A DNA stretch of 64,000 nt, taken from NCBI GenBank assembly GCA_037367405.1, contig JAZKJV010000605.1:124001-188000 (forward strand). The letters run 5' to 3'. Position numbers and translations under genes: made by a program. Origin of the DNA: Ottelia alismoides. Lineage: Eukaryota > Streptophyta > Magnoliopsida > Alismatales > Hydrocharitaceae. Under the pieces are notes generated by a model. That model was not told the origin of the DNA. It searched no databases and saw nothing but the letters and a program-made list of their open reading frames with translations. This document shows, one piece after another, positions 1-11,000 of the stretch (positions are counted from its first letter, which is position 1; every line of letters starts with the position of its first letter).

Positions 1-179
1 TATGCAGTCTTTTGTCATGGTCCCCATCATCTCTTGGTTTGTCGGACATAGTTTTTATGTGAGCCATAGAGACTCTAGAGTAAAGGACCATTCTCTATGC
101 CATGATGGCAAGGGTTTTCATGCGGTATCATAGGTACTCCAAAGTAGTGTACCATTCTCTGTGCCAGATGGGAGAGACC

Positions 180-410
180 CAGCTCTCCGACGAGGAGACT
201 TCTTTCAGACTCCACTCTCCAGCGATTGTGGACTCCGACGAGGATTGCACTTCCACGGCCTTTTCAGTTTGACCATTTTCAAAGATGGAGCAGTTGTCCA
301 CATGTTGTGGCGGGCCAGAGTACTCCGATGAGGAGAATCATTCCAAATTTCCAGTTCCAGTGATTATGACAGGTGCAGTTCAGAGCACATGCTCTCCGAC
401 GAGGAGATTC
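180..410. repeat. four dispersed copies of a CTCCGACGAGGAG motif
   Basis: Near-identical 12-13 base copies occur at about 187, 234, 318 and 392 (CTCTCCGACGAGGAG, ACTCCGACGAGGATT, ACTCCGATGAGGAG, CTCTCCGACGAGGAG). They are spaced 50-85 bp apart within the 3' non-coding part of Copia-H. No function is known to me; they may be a decayed tandem array. Confidence 0.5.
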
Positions 411-587
411 AGCAGAATCACACTCCAGCTCGTTCGTCCTCCTCACATGCACGGCATGAGAAGCAACGTCCTCGACAGCAGCAGTTGTGCGTGTTGGGTT
501 GATATTGTCCGTAGTGTCCTGTAGCGTGGGTTGAGTTTCTTTCTGTTTGTCCAAGCTGAGCATTGCATGCTCCAGCTTGAGGGGGAG

Positions 588-882
588 TGTTGGAGTATTT
601 GATGTATGTGTCACTTCAGGATCCATTTACCCCATCCATATGTTTAGTTCCGCATCTACCAGTGGTGGGACTTGGAGGCTCTGTGGAGGATATATAAGGA
701 GCCCCAGACCTCCTGTATTAGAGAAAGTGCAATGCATAACCTGGCCCTTTGAGGCCTTCTCTCGTGGTTTCATCCCGCTCCTTAGGGAGTAGGTTTCCAC
801 GTAAAATCAAGTCTTCCATGTTTTATCTTTTTGTCATTATGCTCTGTTTATCATTCACTTCTGCATTCTCTATTTTTTAACA
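588..882 (+). repeat. probable 3' LTR of Copia-H
   Basis: The LTR starts TGTTGGAGTATT directly after the polypurine tract and probably ends TTTTTTAACA, giving TG...CA ends and 295 bp. A GGATATATAAGGAGCCC segment at about 687-704 looks like the TATA region of a copia LTR. The right border is inferred from the TG/CA rule only; the mate LTR lies outside the window. Confidence 0.5.
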
Positions 883-891
883 GCATGATTT

Positions 892-1953
892 AAAGCCATG
901 TCCAAGGATAGAACAGAGGAAACTGACACAAACTACAAAATAGCGAAGAAGGAAGCAAAGAAGGCTATAAGCAAAGCTAAGTCAAAAGCTTATGAAGTTT
1001 TATATAAAAATCTCGACTCTAAAGAGGGCCAAAAGGGTATATTCAGGTTGGTAAAGCAAGAGAAAGAAAGACCAAAGACCTTTCTCAAGTGAGATGCATT
1101 AAGGAAGAGGAAGGACACGTGTTTGTTTCTCAGAAGGATATAGAGACTAGATGTAAGCAGTATTTCCATAAGCTTTTTCTTAGGGAAGGAAAAAGAGAGA
1201 TCACTTTGGGAAATCTAGCTAGTAGTGAAAGTTACTTTAATCGTGCAATCTATAGACGAATACAAAGGAATTAGAGGAGGCTTTGAAGGTAATAAAACCT
1301 ATGAAAGGTGTAGGACCTAATGGCGTTCTTAAAGAAGTGTGGAGAGTTCTAGGTAAGTGTGCTTCGACTTGGCGTACAAATTTATTCAATGTTATTCGGT
1401 GAAGCAAGAAAATGTCTGAAGAATGGAGGAGAAGCATCGTGGAGCCTCTTTATAAGAACAAAGGAGACATTGATGTATCAAGTTGATGAGTCATACTATG
1501 AAAATTTGAGAACGTGTGATCGAAAGAAGGTTAAAGTAAGTCTCCAAAAAGAAAACCACTTCAGATTCATGCCAGGTCATTCAACTGTTGAAGTCATCCA
1601 CTTGCTGAGGAGAACAATGGAGATTTGTATGCTTTTTATTGATTTGGAAAATGCTTATGAATCCGTACATGTCCTATACATTAACCTCATAAAGGATATG
1701 TATGATAGGATTCATCTTGTGTAAGGATCCAATATGAGAAGACTGACTATTTTGACATCAATATTGGTATGCATTAAGGTTCAGTTGTGAGTCATTTCCT
1801 TTTCACTGTGATTATGGATGAGTTGACTAGTCACATTCATAATGAGATACCTTCGAGTTTGTTATTCGTTGATGGGAGTAAATGAGAAGCTTGAGGTCTA
1901 GAGACATGCATTAGAGGACCAAAGGATTTCGTATAAGTACGGTCGAGACTGAA
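892..1953 (+). pseudogene. RTE-type LINE relic, linker and reverse transcriptase, 5' part
   Basis: Translated pieces in shifting frames match the plant RTE (Bov-B-like) LINE protein in order. First comes a basic linker with KAKSKAYEVLYKNLDSKEG, then YFHKLF, a GP(D/N)GV-type motif, EEWRRSIVEPLYKNKGD, and FRPGHST followed by FIDLENAYESV (motif A region) and a degraded DELT/VDG segment. Stops and frameshifts throughout show it is dead. The endonuclease domain is missing upstream, where the Copia-H LTR abuts. The frame breaks off at the left end of the non-autonomous LTR element and resumes at 4310. Family assignment is firm, element borders are approximate. Confidence 0.8.
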
Positions 1954-1958
1954 TATAT

Positions 1959-2424
1959 TGATGCAAACAAAAATTTGAAATGGTAGAAAAACAATTTCGG
2001 GTGGAAGAAATTTAGAGAGGGGAGGAAGAAGGAGAAAAACGCACCGATTGCGCGAGGTTTTGGATATGAATCTTGAAGACCGTGTGAGAGAGAAAAAGAG
2101 AGACAGAGATAAACTCAAATTCATATAATCTGAATCGTCCTTACAATAGACTACCATCCCCTTTATATAAGAGGGGAGGAACTACAAAAATAGAAAGACA
2201 TTCAAATTCAAATAAAATCTTAATTGATCCTAGTTGACTCTAACCGATTCTAATTGACTCTTACCTAATTTTATCTCCCAAAAATGTTCCAATTTATTTA
2301 AATAAAATATGCAACTACTTGAATCAACTAACTAGGGATGGAATTCCCTAATTTGAAAAAATCCCCCAAATAAGCAATTTTCTTCAATTCGGGTCGCCCT
2401 GTCAATTTAAGAATAGTTGCATCA
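1959..2424 (-). repeat. 3' LTR of the non-autonomous element
   Basis: The LTR has TGATGCAA / TTGCATCA perfectly inverted ends and is 466 bp long. It aligns along its length with 3848-4304, with small indels, and contains CCTTTATATAAGAGGGGAGG as a TATA-box candidate near 2160. Confidence 0.85.
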
Positions 2425-2855
2425 ATTCTTCCATACTTGAAAAAATCGTCTCCTGACGAATTACTTGATCTTCGATTCGTCATTGAAGAATTCAATACTA
2501 AATCGTAGCTCCAAACTCTCAATTTTGCTTCTTTTCAATGTTACGTTTATAATTTCTTTCCATCGAGGGGTATGGATGCAAATGTACTACCCCTTCACTT
2601 AAAATATCTTCCACCCATATGTTGTCTTCAACTCTCCTCTTTTGATAAAGTAATTTCGGAGGGGTCTTCTTGAAAATGTTCTCCATTAGCCTCCAATCCC
2701 ATATATGATGGGATTTCAATCCCATTAGAGAGTACCCGACCAGGGTTTCTTTTCCCTTGAGATACACCGATGGCGACGAGATTTACGGATCGTATCTTAT
2801 GCTTGATGTGGTTCTTACGAATGTGGTTGGAGCTCGGAAATCGACGATGGAGCGC

Positions 2856-3497
2856 CTATGAATGGTGGTGATGACGAAGACCATGCTTGGAGCGCGCGCG
2901 GTGGTGGTGGAAACTCGAGCGCGAGCAATGGCAGCAGCCGCAGTGACGATGAGGAAGGTGTAGGCAGTCGTTGATGCAAAGGAAGCGACGACGGTGATCT
3001 GGGAAGGGAGGCCTTGGGCGATGTGGGAGGGAGTGACGGTGGTGGTCGCGGTGATGACAACCGTGGAGGCGACATCGTGGATGGCGGAGGCGGCGCAGTG
3101 GTGGTGCCCAGGTCGTGTGTGCATCGTGGCTCCTCCGACTGTGGTTGGAGGGGCTCCACCATGGTGCTAGGGTTGCATGGCAGCGGTTGTTGGGGTCAGG
3201 GATGGGAGAAGCAGTAGTGGGGACAGGCCGAGGAGTGGTTAGCGGAGGGGTTGGCACCGTCGGAGTCACCATTGATGGTAGTACCAAACCTACCACCTTT
3301 CGGACATCCTTTGCCCGTGTGTCGAGGGCAAATTTTGTGGTTTCTTCTAAAATCAGATCTAGGGTTGCAACAAAGAGGGCTGCAACGGGGAGTTCAACGG
3401 CCTCCTCCACTCTGCTTTCATCGAATATGGGTATTGCTTCTTCTCGGACAACAAGTTCCCCCGTGAACAAATCGAGAAGTTCGACTTCTCCATCCAC
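2856..3497 (-). other. unidentified reading frame in the non-autonomous element core
   Basis: This 213-codon frame starts with a plausible acidic, hydrophobic segment (residues 1-75, rich in E, V and L). It then turns into a P/T-rich and finally an H/R-rich tail, which looks like a compositional read-through of GC-rich DNA. The upstream frame ending near 3540 contains RRLKFDLSRLSHDSHSHLRS and is separated from this one by a frame change. I do not recognise either. They may be remnants of a gag-like or captured sequence, or chance frames. Confidence 0.25.
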
Positions 3498-3833
3498 AGG
3501 ATCGTTGTCGAATACGGGTCATGTATCTTCATTTTTTTCTTATGCAACAGTTGCATCAAATAAATCTTTATCTCGAATGCAAATACCTTCATTTTCTTGG
3601 ACGAAATCGCGTTGAATCGGGGAGACGACAATCTGATTTTTATTGTTGACGAGCAATTTTTCCTCGATTAACATGCCCAGCCACTCTTGTGCTTTGATGC
3701 TTGATACCAAGCGTTTCTTGAACTTCCTTGAACGCAAGTGTGAATGTGAATCATGAGATAGACGGCTAAGATCGAACTTCAAACGCCTATAGGCGACAGG
3801 ATCGTTGAATCGTAAGAACGATTCGATTGACAT

Positions 3834-3845
3834 GCTCTGATACCA
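3834..3845 (-). promoter_or_regulatory. primer binding site, initiator tRNA-Met type
   Basis: On the minus strand this reads TGGTATCAGAGC, the common plant retroelement primer site complementary to the 3' end of initiator tRNA-Met. It sits 2 nt inside the 5' LTR. Confidence 0.9.
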
Positions 3846-3847
3846 AA

Positions 3848-4304
3848 TGATGCAAACAAAAATTTGAAATGGTAGAGAAATAATTTTGGGTGAAAGAAAT
3901 TTAGAGAGGGGAGGAAGGAGAAAAACGTGCCGATTTTGCGGGGTTTTGGATATGAATCGTGAAGACCACGTTGAGAGAGAGAGGGAGAAAGAGACGAAGA
4001 TAAACTCAATTTTCATATAATTTGAATTGTCCTTACAATAGACTACCATCCCCTTTATATAAGAGGGGGGGTTACAAAAATAGAAAGACATTCAAATTCA
4101 AATAAAATCCTAATTGACTCTGACCGATTCTAATTGACTCTTACCTAATTTTACCTACCAAAAGCATTCTCAATTTATTTACATAAAATATGCAACTAAT
4201 TTAAATTAACTAATTAGGGATGGAATTCCCTAATTTGAAAAATCCCCAAATAAGCAATTTTCTTCAATTCGGGTCGCCCTGTCAATTTGGGAATAATTGC
4301 ATCT
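3848..4304 (-). repeat. 5' LTR of the non-autonomous element
   Basis: It starts TGATGCAAAC and ends TTGCATCT; the last base is mutated compared with the other LTR. It is 457 bp and is followed by the TATAT target duplication. Divergence from the 3' LTR is visible by eye at many positions, so the insertion is not recent. Confidence 0.85.
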
Positions 4305-4309
4305 TATAT

Positions 4310-4983
4310 GGAGTGCACTTTTGATGAAAGCAATGATGGACTCCAGGTGAAAATTTGTGATGATAATATTTAGAAGAAAGATTCTTTTAGATACTTAGGA
4401 TCTATTTCGCAACATGATGGGGAAATTGATTGAGATGATACTCATAGAATAAATGCAGATTGGTTGAAGTGGAGAGGAGTCTCTATTGTTCTTTGTGATA
4501 AGAATATTCCTTTGAAAATCAAAGAAAAGTTTCACAAAGCATGACAAGTTATGCTCTATGGATCTGAATGTTGGCATGTGAACTATAGATATGTGCAAAG
4601 AATGGTTGTAGCAGAAATGAAAATGCTAAGGTGGATGTGTGGACATACACGTAAAGATCGGATTCGGAATGATGCAATTAGAAGGAAAGTTGGTGTAGCT
4701 CTGATCAAGGATAAGATGCGAGAAAACTGCCTAAGATGGTTTGGCCATCTGTAAAGGAAGTCGGCTGATGCGCTAGTTAGGATATGCGAGTTTGGGGATG
4801 TTGTGCCGGCTAAGAGAGGGCGAGGAAGGCCCAAGAAGTGTTGGAATGAGACTATCCAAATGGATCTTAGTTTTTTGGATCTAAGCCTGAGAATGACCCA
4901 AGATAGATCCGAATGGAGACAAAGAATCTATGTAACCGACCCTACTTAACGTGGAAAAAGGCTTTGTTGTTGTGTTGTTAAGT
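4310..4983 (+). pseudogene. RTE-type LINE relic, C-terminal part and (TTG)n-like 3' end
   Basis: The sequence resumes exactly after the LTR insertion and encodes, with stops, the characteristic RTE C-terminal region: DSFRYLGS, GEID, HRI..WLKWR, LCDKN.PLK.K.KF, LYG.ECW, KMLRWMCGHTRKDRIRNDAIR, LRWFGH and KRGRGRPKK. It ends with ...VTDPT and a stop at 4949. A 3' tail with GCTTTGTTGTTGTGTTGTT follows, the usual TTG-repeat end of plant RTE elements. It is non-functional. Confidence 0.85.
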
Positions 4984-6439
4984 TGAATTTTTCTTGTGAT
5001 GTTATCTCTTCATCTTTGTATACATATTCATGTTGCTATATGATTTATCTAAGGATAGGTTATCATATGACTTTAAGTTCATTTTTCTCCGGATTTCAAA
5101 TCAAATTTTACAATTAGTTGGAAAAATACATTGTGGTCTAAATTTTTCCAAACATTGTGGTCGAACGTTTTCAGAACATAGGTGATGGAATGCTGGATGA
5201 AAGGTTTGAAAACTAGTGTCAATTTTTGAAATTACATATCAAATTTTTCAACCAGCTCCGTCAGAATATGCTTCAAGTTTTCCAGTGTGGTCATTGCATG
5301 TGTGTAAGAAGGTGCGGCCAGTGGACAACATGGTTAGAATTTCAACTAGACAACTGGATGGACAATAAGTGCCCTCATGGAAGTGTACATGAGAACTGAA
5401 AGTGGCAATCTGAAGAATACTATTACATCGTATTTACTGAAATGGGTATAATATCTACTAACATGGTTTTAAAAGAAACTAGAATCATGACGCTCGAGAC
5501 CTATGCCTCGAAGTGCACATACACCACGGCTTAAGCTGCATCCAAGTTCTTTGAGGCATAAGCCACAAAGCAATGAGGTGTTCCTCGGGATAGTTACTGT
5601 GAACAGAACATGAACTTCGATTTTATGCTTCAGTGGAAGTGGTTTTTTGGTGACTAGTTGCTTTTTGTATCATGTGCGTTTTAGAAATAAAAAATTTTGC
5701 TTATTCTATTTAATTATTGGACCTCTTCCGTAATTTTTCTTCTAATTGTAGACTCGTCTTCTATAAAGTTAGTTTAGGGTCAACAGTTAGAAGAAAGTTT
5801 ATGGAAGAGGTCAACGGTTTTTGGCTTGTAGATCTATTATTGATTATTGGTCTCAACTCATTTTAGTGACCATGATGGTCATCTTGGCAATCTCCCCGGA
5901 GGCAAAGCCCTCAGCTTCTAGTGTTGTTCTGCAGAGTACCTCTATAACTTAAAGGGGACTGAGAATTATGTTCTGTGCTCAAGCGCCTTCAAGGTTTTCT
6001 TGGTTGACAAAAAAAATGTCTATACAATGGACTCTTTCAAGGAGATCGATAAAGGATTCCAAGTCTGAAGTAGGACAATTATCATGCCATGAATTGGCTC
6101 ATCAACAATATAAAGCTGTTTATTGCTGCCATACTTCTTTACAAATAGATGGTGGGAGCTACATGGGATGATCATGCCTAGACTTGTTTGTAACATACTA
6201 CCAAATCTAGATTGGCAAATATTTATATGCAAACTAGATCCTATGGCCATTATGACATGGTACTTAATAATATACGACGACGACTGCATTGTTTGAGAAG
6301 CTTTGTTATGATGAGAAAAGTGGCAGGATTGCAGGGTTCTCGTTGGTTTGAGTCATCTCCGTCAAAAAGCAAAGACCAACTTATTTTTTGCTAACATTAG
6401 CCTCCTCTTCGGACATTTTTAGCTACCTCCACCAGTTAG
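4984..6439. other. AT-rich spacer without a recognisable gene
   Basis: There are no long reading frames and no domain that I recognise on either strand. Around 5464-5600, CATGGTTTTAAAAG is followed by CGCTCGAGACC and GCCTCGAAG. This resembles a decayed end of the CCTCGAGG-type MITE seen at 42959, but no second end or target duplication was found. A short frame at 5968-6171 is likely chance. Confidence 0.5.
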
Positions 6440-6581
6440 TGTTGAGATTATCATATATCCTGTTGTTATTTTTTCTATTTTTTTCTTCATGTACTTCACA
6501 TGCTATTTACCTAATGGCTTTTCTCCCTATAAGAGAGCCATGGGGTCTTCTGAATCTTAAGCTTATTCATTTTTCACAACA
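6440..6581 (+). repeat. 5' LTR of Copia-E
   Basis: It starts TGTTGAGATTATC and ends TTTTTCACAACA. CCCTATAAGAGAGCCATGGGG at about 6520-6545 corresponds to the TATA/leader block shared by all copia LTRs of this lineage in the window. Confidence 0.88.
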
Positions 6582-6593
6582 TGGCATCGGAGC
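6582..6593 (+). promoter_or_regulatory. primer binding site of Copia-E, degenerate
   Basis: TGGCATCGGAGC lies directly after the 5' LTR. It differs from the tRNA-Met site TGGTATCAGAGC at two positions. Confidence 0.8.
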
Positions 6594-7040
6594 AACGGTC
6601 CTAGACCGGGGTTCCTGTATCTCACTCTAACCCTATCCTATACGCCCCCCCCCCCCCCGCGCAGCCGGGCTTCCTTCTCTACGCCCCCCACCCTTCCCCC
6701 CATCACGCGTATGCGCCAGCCCTTCCACGCCGCCTAGTCCCTACACGCGAACTGTGCCCCACGCACTGCGCCAACACCACATGCACACTGTGCACAGACG
6801 CACCTTCGCCAGGTTCCTGCGCACGGGCGCAACTGCGCACAGGCGCCCCTGCTGCCCTTGCGCACGATCATTCTGAAGTCAGATCTTGCTAGTTTTTGGT
6901 GATTTTTCAAAGTATAAATCACGACTTCTGACTCTAGCCTACAACAACAAGAGATGTGGATGGTTGTATGAGTCTACAAATACAACCAATCCTCTATATG
7001 TAAGTGTGTAGACTTATTCAGAGCAATCTACTCCTCAGTT

Positions 7041-8378
7041 TTGTTCCGGATTTCAACATTCTTGCTACCATGTCAGAGAACAAGGGTGATGTTTTTTTCA
7101 TCGTCGGGTTCCTTCAAGGGCCCGGCTCCCATCATAAAGATGGATAGGACCAACTACGAGCTGTGGTCCATGCAGTTTCCCACCCTGATGCAGTGCCATA
7201 ACAAGGATCACATTCTGACGGATCCAGAGCCGGAGGACAGTACTGGGGCTAATACTTCTAGGAAGCAAGATGATGCATATGCTCGCATTTGGCACTCCGG
7301 GATGCTCACCACGGAGATTGCTAATGATATTGTCAATCAACCCACAGCAAAGGCTATGTGGGACATCTTAGCAGACACGTATGGGCGGACAAAGAATGAG
7401 AGCAAAATTCTACAGTTGCAGTTTGATATTTTTTCGACCACGCAGAATGGTCGACCTCTTCATGCATATTTCTTACATCTTTTTTTTGAGTAAGAAAACA
7501 GGGGAGCCCTCCCGAGGCGATATTTCTCACATCTTAAAGGCATGTTTGAGCGTCCGCATAGCTTCATGCCTATTAGTACTCGCACTGAGAAGCAGCAGGC
7601 ATATCGGAATGCTACTATGACAAGAGTATTTCTGTCATCTCTTGACTCTGAGTACTATACATCACGTACTCAACTACTTACTGGAGAGACGATACCTCCA
7701 ATGGAGGAGGTTTACAAGAGGCTGAGCAGGATTACTACTTCATCTACTACTATGGCTCAGACTCCCTCTGCTATGACAGCCTCTCGCGGCAAAGGAGGTA
7801 CTTCACAGTTCCGTGACCGAGGACCATGTGGTCGAGGAGGAGGACGCGAACGAGGTTCATGTTCATATTGCCACCGTCCTAGTCATTTTGAGGAGACATG
7901 CTATCAAAAGCATGGGTATCCTGCGTCTGCTCGAGTTGCTAAGCAGACCAAGCCTACTTCTACTCCTGCTCCGGCTCATGATGCATGCTTTGATGATATT
8001 GTTTCCAGACTGCGAGAGATGATGACTACTCCTACTACTTCGACTACATGGTCTTCAGATGTCGCACACGTTGCTAGAGCCTCTTCGAGCTCGCCGGGTA
8101 TTGCTTATGCCCTTACCAGTAGTAGCAGTTCAGACTTGTCTGATTGGATCTTGGATTCTAGAGTATCTCATCATATGTGTGGCAATCGAGCGCAGTTTAC
8201 ATCTTACAAGTATATCCCTCCTGGTAGATCAGTGGTGATTGCCAATGGGATTCATCTACCCATTGTTGGACAGGGGGAGATTGTTTTATCTCCCTCGATG
8301 CGTCTACATAATGTCTTACATGCTCCAGCATTTCAGATGAATCTTTTGTCTATTGGCCAGATTACAAAAGATTTACAT
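7041..8378 (+). pseudogene. Copia-E gag and protease region
   Basis: Gag reads GPAPI.KMD.TNYELWSMQF, then AMWDILADTYGR, ESKILQLQ and PPMEEVYKRLSRI. A CCHC zinc knuckle (CSYCHRPSHFEETC, about 7860-7902) follows, then the protease. The expected start MSENK at about 7071 is thrown out of frame by a T-run, and another frame change lies near 7480-7560. The protease active site, normally DSGA, reads DSRVSHHMCG (about 8155), so the catalytic glycine is lost. The frame then runs through MNLLSIGQITKDL straight into an integrase piece (DDFSRLSW in another frame), marking an internal deletion at about 8375. Confidence 0.85.
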
Positions 8379-9010
8379 TGGATGATTTCTCTAGATTATC
8401 TTGGGCATTCCTGATAAAGAATAAGTCTGAAATTGATATTGTTATCAAATCTTTTCTTATTGAGATTAAGAACATTTTTTTTCTGCTAATATGAAATTTA
8501 TTCGCACTGACAATGCCTTGGAGTTTTCTGCTTTACAGTTGTCTGATTTTCTTAGATCTATTGATGTTGTTCATCAGACTTCGTGTGCTTACACTTCGCA
8601 GCAGAATGGTGTTGTTGAATGCAAACACCGTCATCTTTTGGATGTCATGAGGACTCTTTTGATTTAGAGTCGAGCTACTCATTCATTCTGGGGCGATGCG
8701 GTTCTCACTGCATGTTACTTGGTGAATCGCATGCCATCTACTATGCTTAGAGAAAATGTTCCTTCTTGATTGCGTTTCCCGAGGACTTATTCTCACTTAC
8801 CCCAAGAGTCTTTGGATTTTTGGCTTTTCTCCACAATTTTACTCCTGGTCGTGACAAGCTCTCTCCTAGAGTTGTCAAATGTGTCTTTGTTGGTTACTCT
8901 CGTACCCAAAAAGGGTATAAATGTTTTTATCCTGTTGGGTGAAAAAAAATATTATGCGAGTGATGATGTCACATTTTTTGAGTCTATTATGTATTTTTTT
9001 TTCCTACAGG
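8379..9010 (+). pseudogene. Copia-E integrase remnant
   Basis: The frame resumes at the DDFSRLSW motif and continues with RTDNALEF, HQTSCAYTSQQNGVVE (the catalytic D and E region), HRHLLDVMRTLLI, FWGDAVLTACYLVNRMPS and CVFVGYSRTQKGYKC. Stops are present (for example TAG at about 8665). The N-terminal zinc-binding part and the first catalytic D are deleted. Confidence 0.85.
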
Positions 9011-9017
9011 TGACAGG

Positions 9018-9450
9018 TTGTCAAACGCTGACTCTGGTGAGGACATATTTGTTCCACCACCTCCGTCATCTCCACCAAGAACTCCTCATGTTGAGTCTCA
9101 GTCACCTGCACCTCCACCTCCTCCACCACCTCCACCTCCATCTACCCAGACTCATTTCCTACCTCGATTTTACATTCGCAGGTCCTCTACTCGTCCCTCT
9201 ACTCCTGCACCTTCCCCATCATCTAGCACGCCCCAGGTATATAGTGAACACATTGTTTCTACTGATGGCATTGGTGATATGCGTGATCCATAGGATAGTA
9301 CACAAGAGGAGCTGATACCATAGAACAGAGAGGGTGATAACCTCGATGTACCTATTGCCTTGAGGAAGCCACGTCGCAACTGTGATACGTACCCTGTAGC
9401 TGCGCATGTTTTCTTGGACCATCTTTCATAGGAGTACAGGAGGTTTGTTA
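9018..9450 (+). other. copia linker between integrase and reverse transcriptase
   Basis: The proline-rich linker typical of this lineage (runs of P, then YSEHIVSTDGIGD and LDVPIALRKPRR) is readable with frame changes. It matches the corresponding P-rich linkers of Copia-A (25450-25770) and Copia-B (28140-28480). It has no catalytic role. Confidence 0.6.
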
Positions 9451-9519
9451 TGGGCCTCTCAGCTATTACTATCCCACGAACATATCAAGAAGCCATACAG
9501 GATAGCAGTTGCCCTGGAG

Positions 9520-10990
9520 GAGGAGATGGCCGTTTTGCAGTCTCGTGGTACCTAGAGTGTTGTTTCTGCTCCTCCAGGTACATCTGTTGTGGGGTGCAAA
9601 TGGATATTTACAGTGAAACAGCGAGCAGATTGCAGTGTGGATCGCTACAAGTCAAGGCTTGTAGCATGTGGATTCACCCAGACTTATGGGGTGGATTATC
9701 AAGATACCTTCTCTCCAGTAGTCAAACACTCGACATTACGCATTCTCCTATCAGTTGTTGTTTCACGGGACTGGCCTCTTTACCAACTTGATGTGAAGAT
9801 AGTGTTTCTTTATGGAGATCTACAAGATGAGGTTTATATGCAGCAGCCATCAGGGTTTGTTGCTGAGGGGGAGTCTCAGAAGTGTGTAGGCTCCACAAAG
9901 CGATCTACGGCCTGAAGCAGAGTCTTAGAGCTTGGTATCGGAAGCTTTTAGAGTTGATAGAGCATCATGGGTTTGCCCAGTCCATTACGGATCACTCGCT
10001 TTTTGTTCAGAGGACACAGAGAGGCATTGTTGCTATTCTCGTCTATGTTGATGATATTATTGTCATGGGTGATGATGAGCAGGGGATTTAGGTGGCCAAG
10101 GAGTTCCTAGGTCAGCAGTTCGTGACCAAGGACCTTGGCAATCTTCGATACTTCCTTCGATTAGAGTTTGCCAGAAACCAGCATGGTCTTATGATGACCC
10201 AGAGGAAGTTTGTTACTGATCTTCTTCTAGAGACAGGCATAACAGGGTGCAAACCTGCTACTACTCCTATAGATCCAAGTATGAGACTATATGATGATGA
10301 TACTGAGGAGGTAGATCAAAGGAGATACAAAGAGCTGGTTGGGAAGCTTTTATATGCTACCATCAACAGGCCAGATATATCCTTTGTTGTGAGCAAGGTG
10401 ATCCAGTTCATGGAGCAACCTCGGAAGGTTCATATGGATGTTGTCTATATGATTTTGATATATTTGAAATCTTCACCAGGTAGTGGTCTTATATTCAGCA
10501 GAGGCACTTCTCTTGATGCAACAGCGTGTGCAGACATAGATTATGCAGGATGCCCTAAGGACAGGAAGTCTACTTCTGGTTATGCTTTTTTGTTGGCGGC
10601 TCACTCGTGTCATGGAAAAGTAAGAAGCGGACAGTAGTTGCTAGATCTAGTGCAGAGTCCGAATAAAGGGCCATGGCTCAGGGAAGCACAGAGATGATAT
10701 GGGTGAGGTCGGTTTTGACAGATCTTGCAGTTGATGTACCTCTTCCTATGCAGCTTCTATGTGACAATCAGGCAGCATTTTTTATTGCAAATAATCCTAC
10801 ATTCCATGAACGTACGAAGCATATAAAGGTGGATTGCCACTATACCAGAGACATGATCCAAAAGGGTCTCATATCTACCTCTCATGTTTCTACTGGAGAT
10901 TAGACTGTTGATATATTCACCAAAGTTCTTACTAAAGACCCTTTCCAAAGATGTTCCAAGCTGAGCATGATAGACATATATGCTCCAGTT
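9520..10990 (+). pseudogene. Copia-E reverse transcriptase and RNase H
   Basis: The RT motifs in order are [71 protein letters not shown] and the catalytic YVDDIIVMG (about 10041). NLRYFL, KPATTPIDPS, YKELVGKLLYAT and RPDISFVV follow. RNase H motifs are SADIDYAGCPKDRKSTSGY, RSSAESE and DNQAA...HERTKHIKVDCHYTRD. A frameshift near 9890 and in-frame stops near 10089, 10635 and 10664 make it inactive. The frame ends at the polypurine tract. Confidence 0.9.
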
Positions 10991-11000
10991 TGAGGGGGAG
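10990..11000 (+). promoter_or_regulatory. polypurine tract of Copia-E
   Basis: TTGAGGGGGAG immediately precedes the 3' LTR. The same tract precedes the 3' LTR of Copia-H and, on the minus strand, of Copia-C. Confidence 0.85.

Larger units (their letters stand above)
1..882 (+). mobile_element. 3' end of a Ty1/copia-like LTR element (Copia-H)
   Basis: The right part is the 3' end of an LTR element: a polypurine tract (TTGAGGGGGAG, ends at 587) is followed at once by TGTTGGAGTATT. The sequence before it (CCAAGCTGAGCATTGCATGCTCCAGC) matches in layout the 3' end of the Copia-E polyprotein at about 10.95 kb. Bases 1-540 hold no recognisable reverse transcriptase or RNase H. They do contain four copies of a CTCCGACGAGGAG-like motif. 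The element runs off the left window edge, so its 5' half is not visible. Confidence 0.6.
1959..4304 (-). mobile_element. non-autonomous LTR retrotransposon inserted in the RTE LINE
   Basis: Two direct repeats of about 460 bp (1959-2424 and 3848-4304) flank a 1.42 kb core with no gag or pol similarity. A tRNA-Met primer site next to the right-hand repeat puts the element on the minus strand. It is bounded by a 5-bp TATAT duplication (1954-1958 and 4305-4309), and the LINE frame (a TEYMEC-like segment) continues across it. The core holds minus-strand reading frames: one from the 5' LTR to about 3540, and a GC-rich one at 2856-3497. Neither matches a family I recognise. By structure it is a TRIM/LARD-like element mobilised in trans, which is inference. 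Confidence 0.85.

Noticed and set aside
3014..3615. Glycine/serine-rich plus-strand frames in the non-autonomous LTR element
   Set aside because: They are compositional frames in GC-rich repeats, on the strand opposite to the element and without motifs.
3834..3845. TGGTATCAGAGC segments considered as tRNA gene ends
   Set aside because: No cloverleaf or A/B box surrounds them; they sit next to LTRs as primer sites.
5460..5620. CATGGTTTTAAAAG with CTCGAG-like motifs as another copy of the CCTCGAGG element
   Set aside because: Only one weak end is visible; no opposite end or 8-bp duplication could be identified.
6642..6660. Run of 14 C
   Set aside because: A simple homopolymer in a GC-rich leader; length may also be a sequencing error, so nothing is built on it.
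9018..9293. Proline-rich frame with (P)n runs as a separate protein
   Set aside because: The same P-rich linker occurs at the matching position in Copia-A and Copia-B, so it is part of the copia polyprotein.
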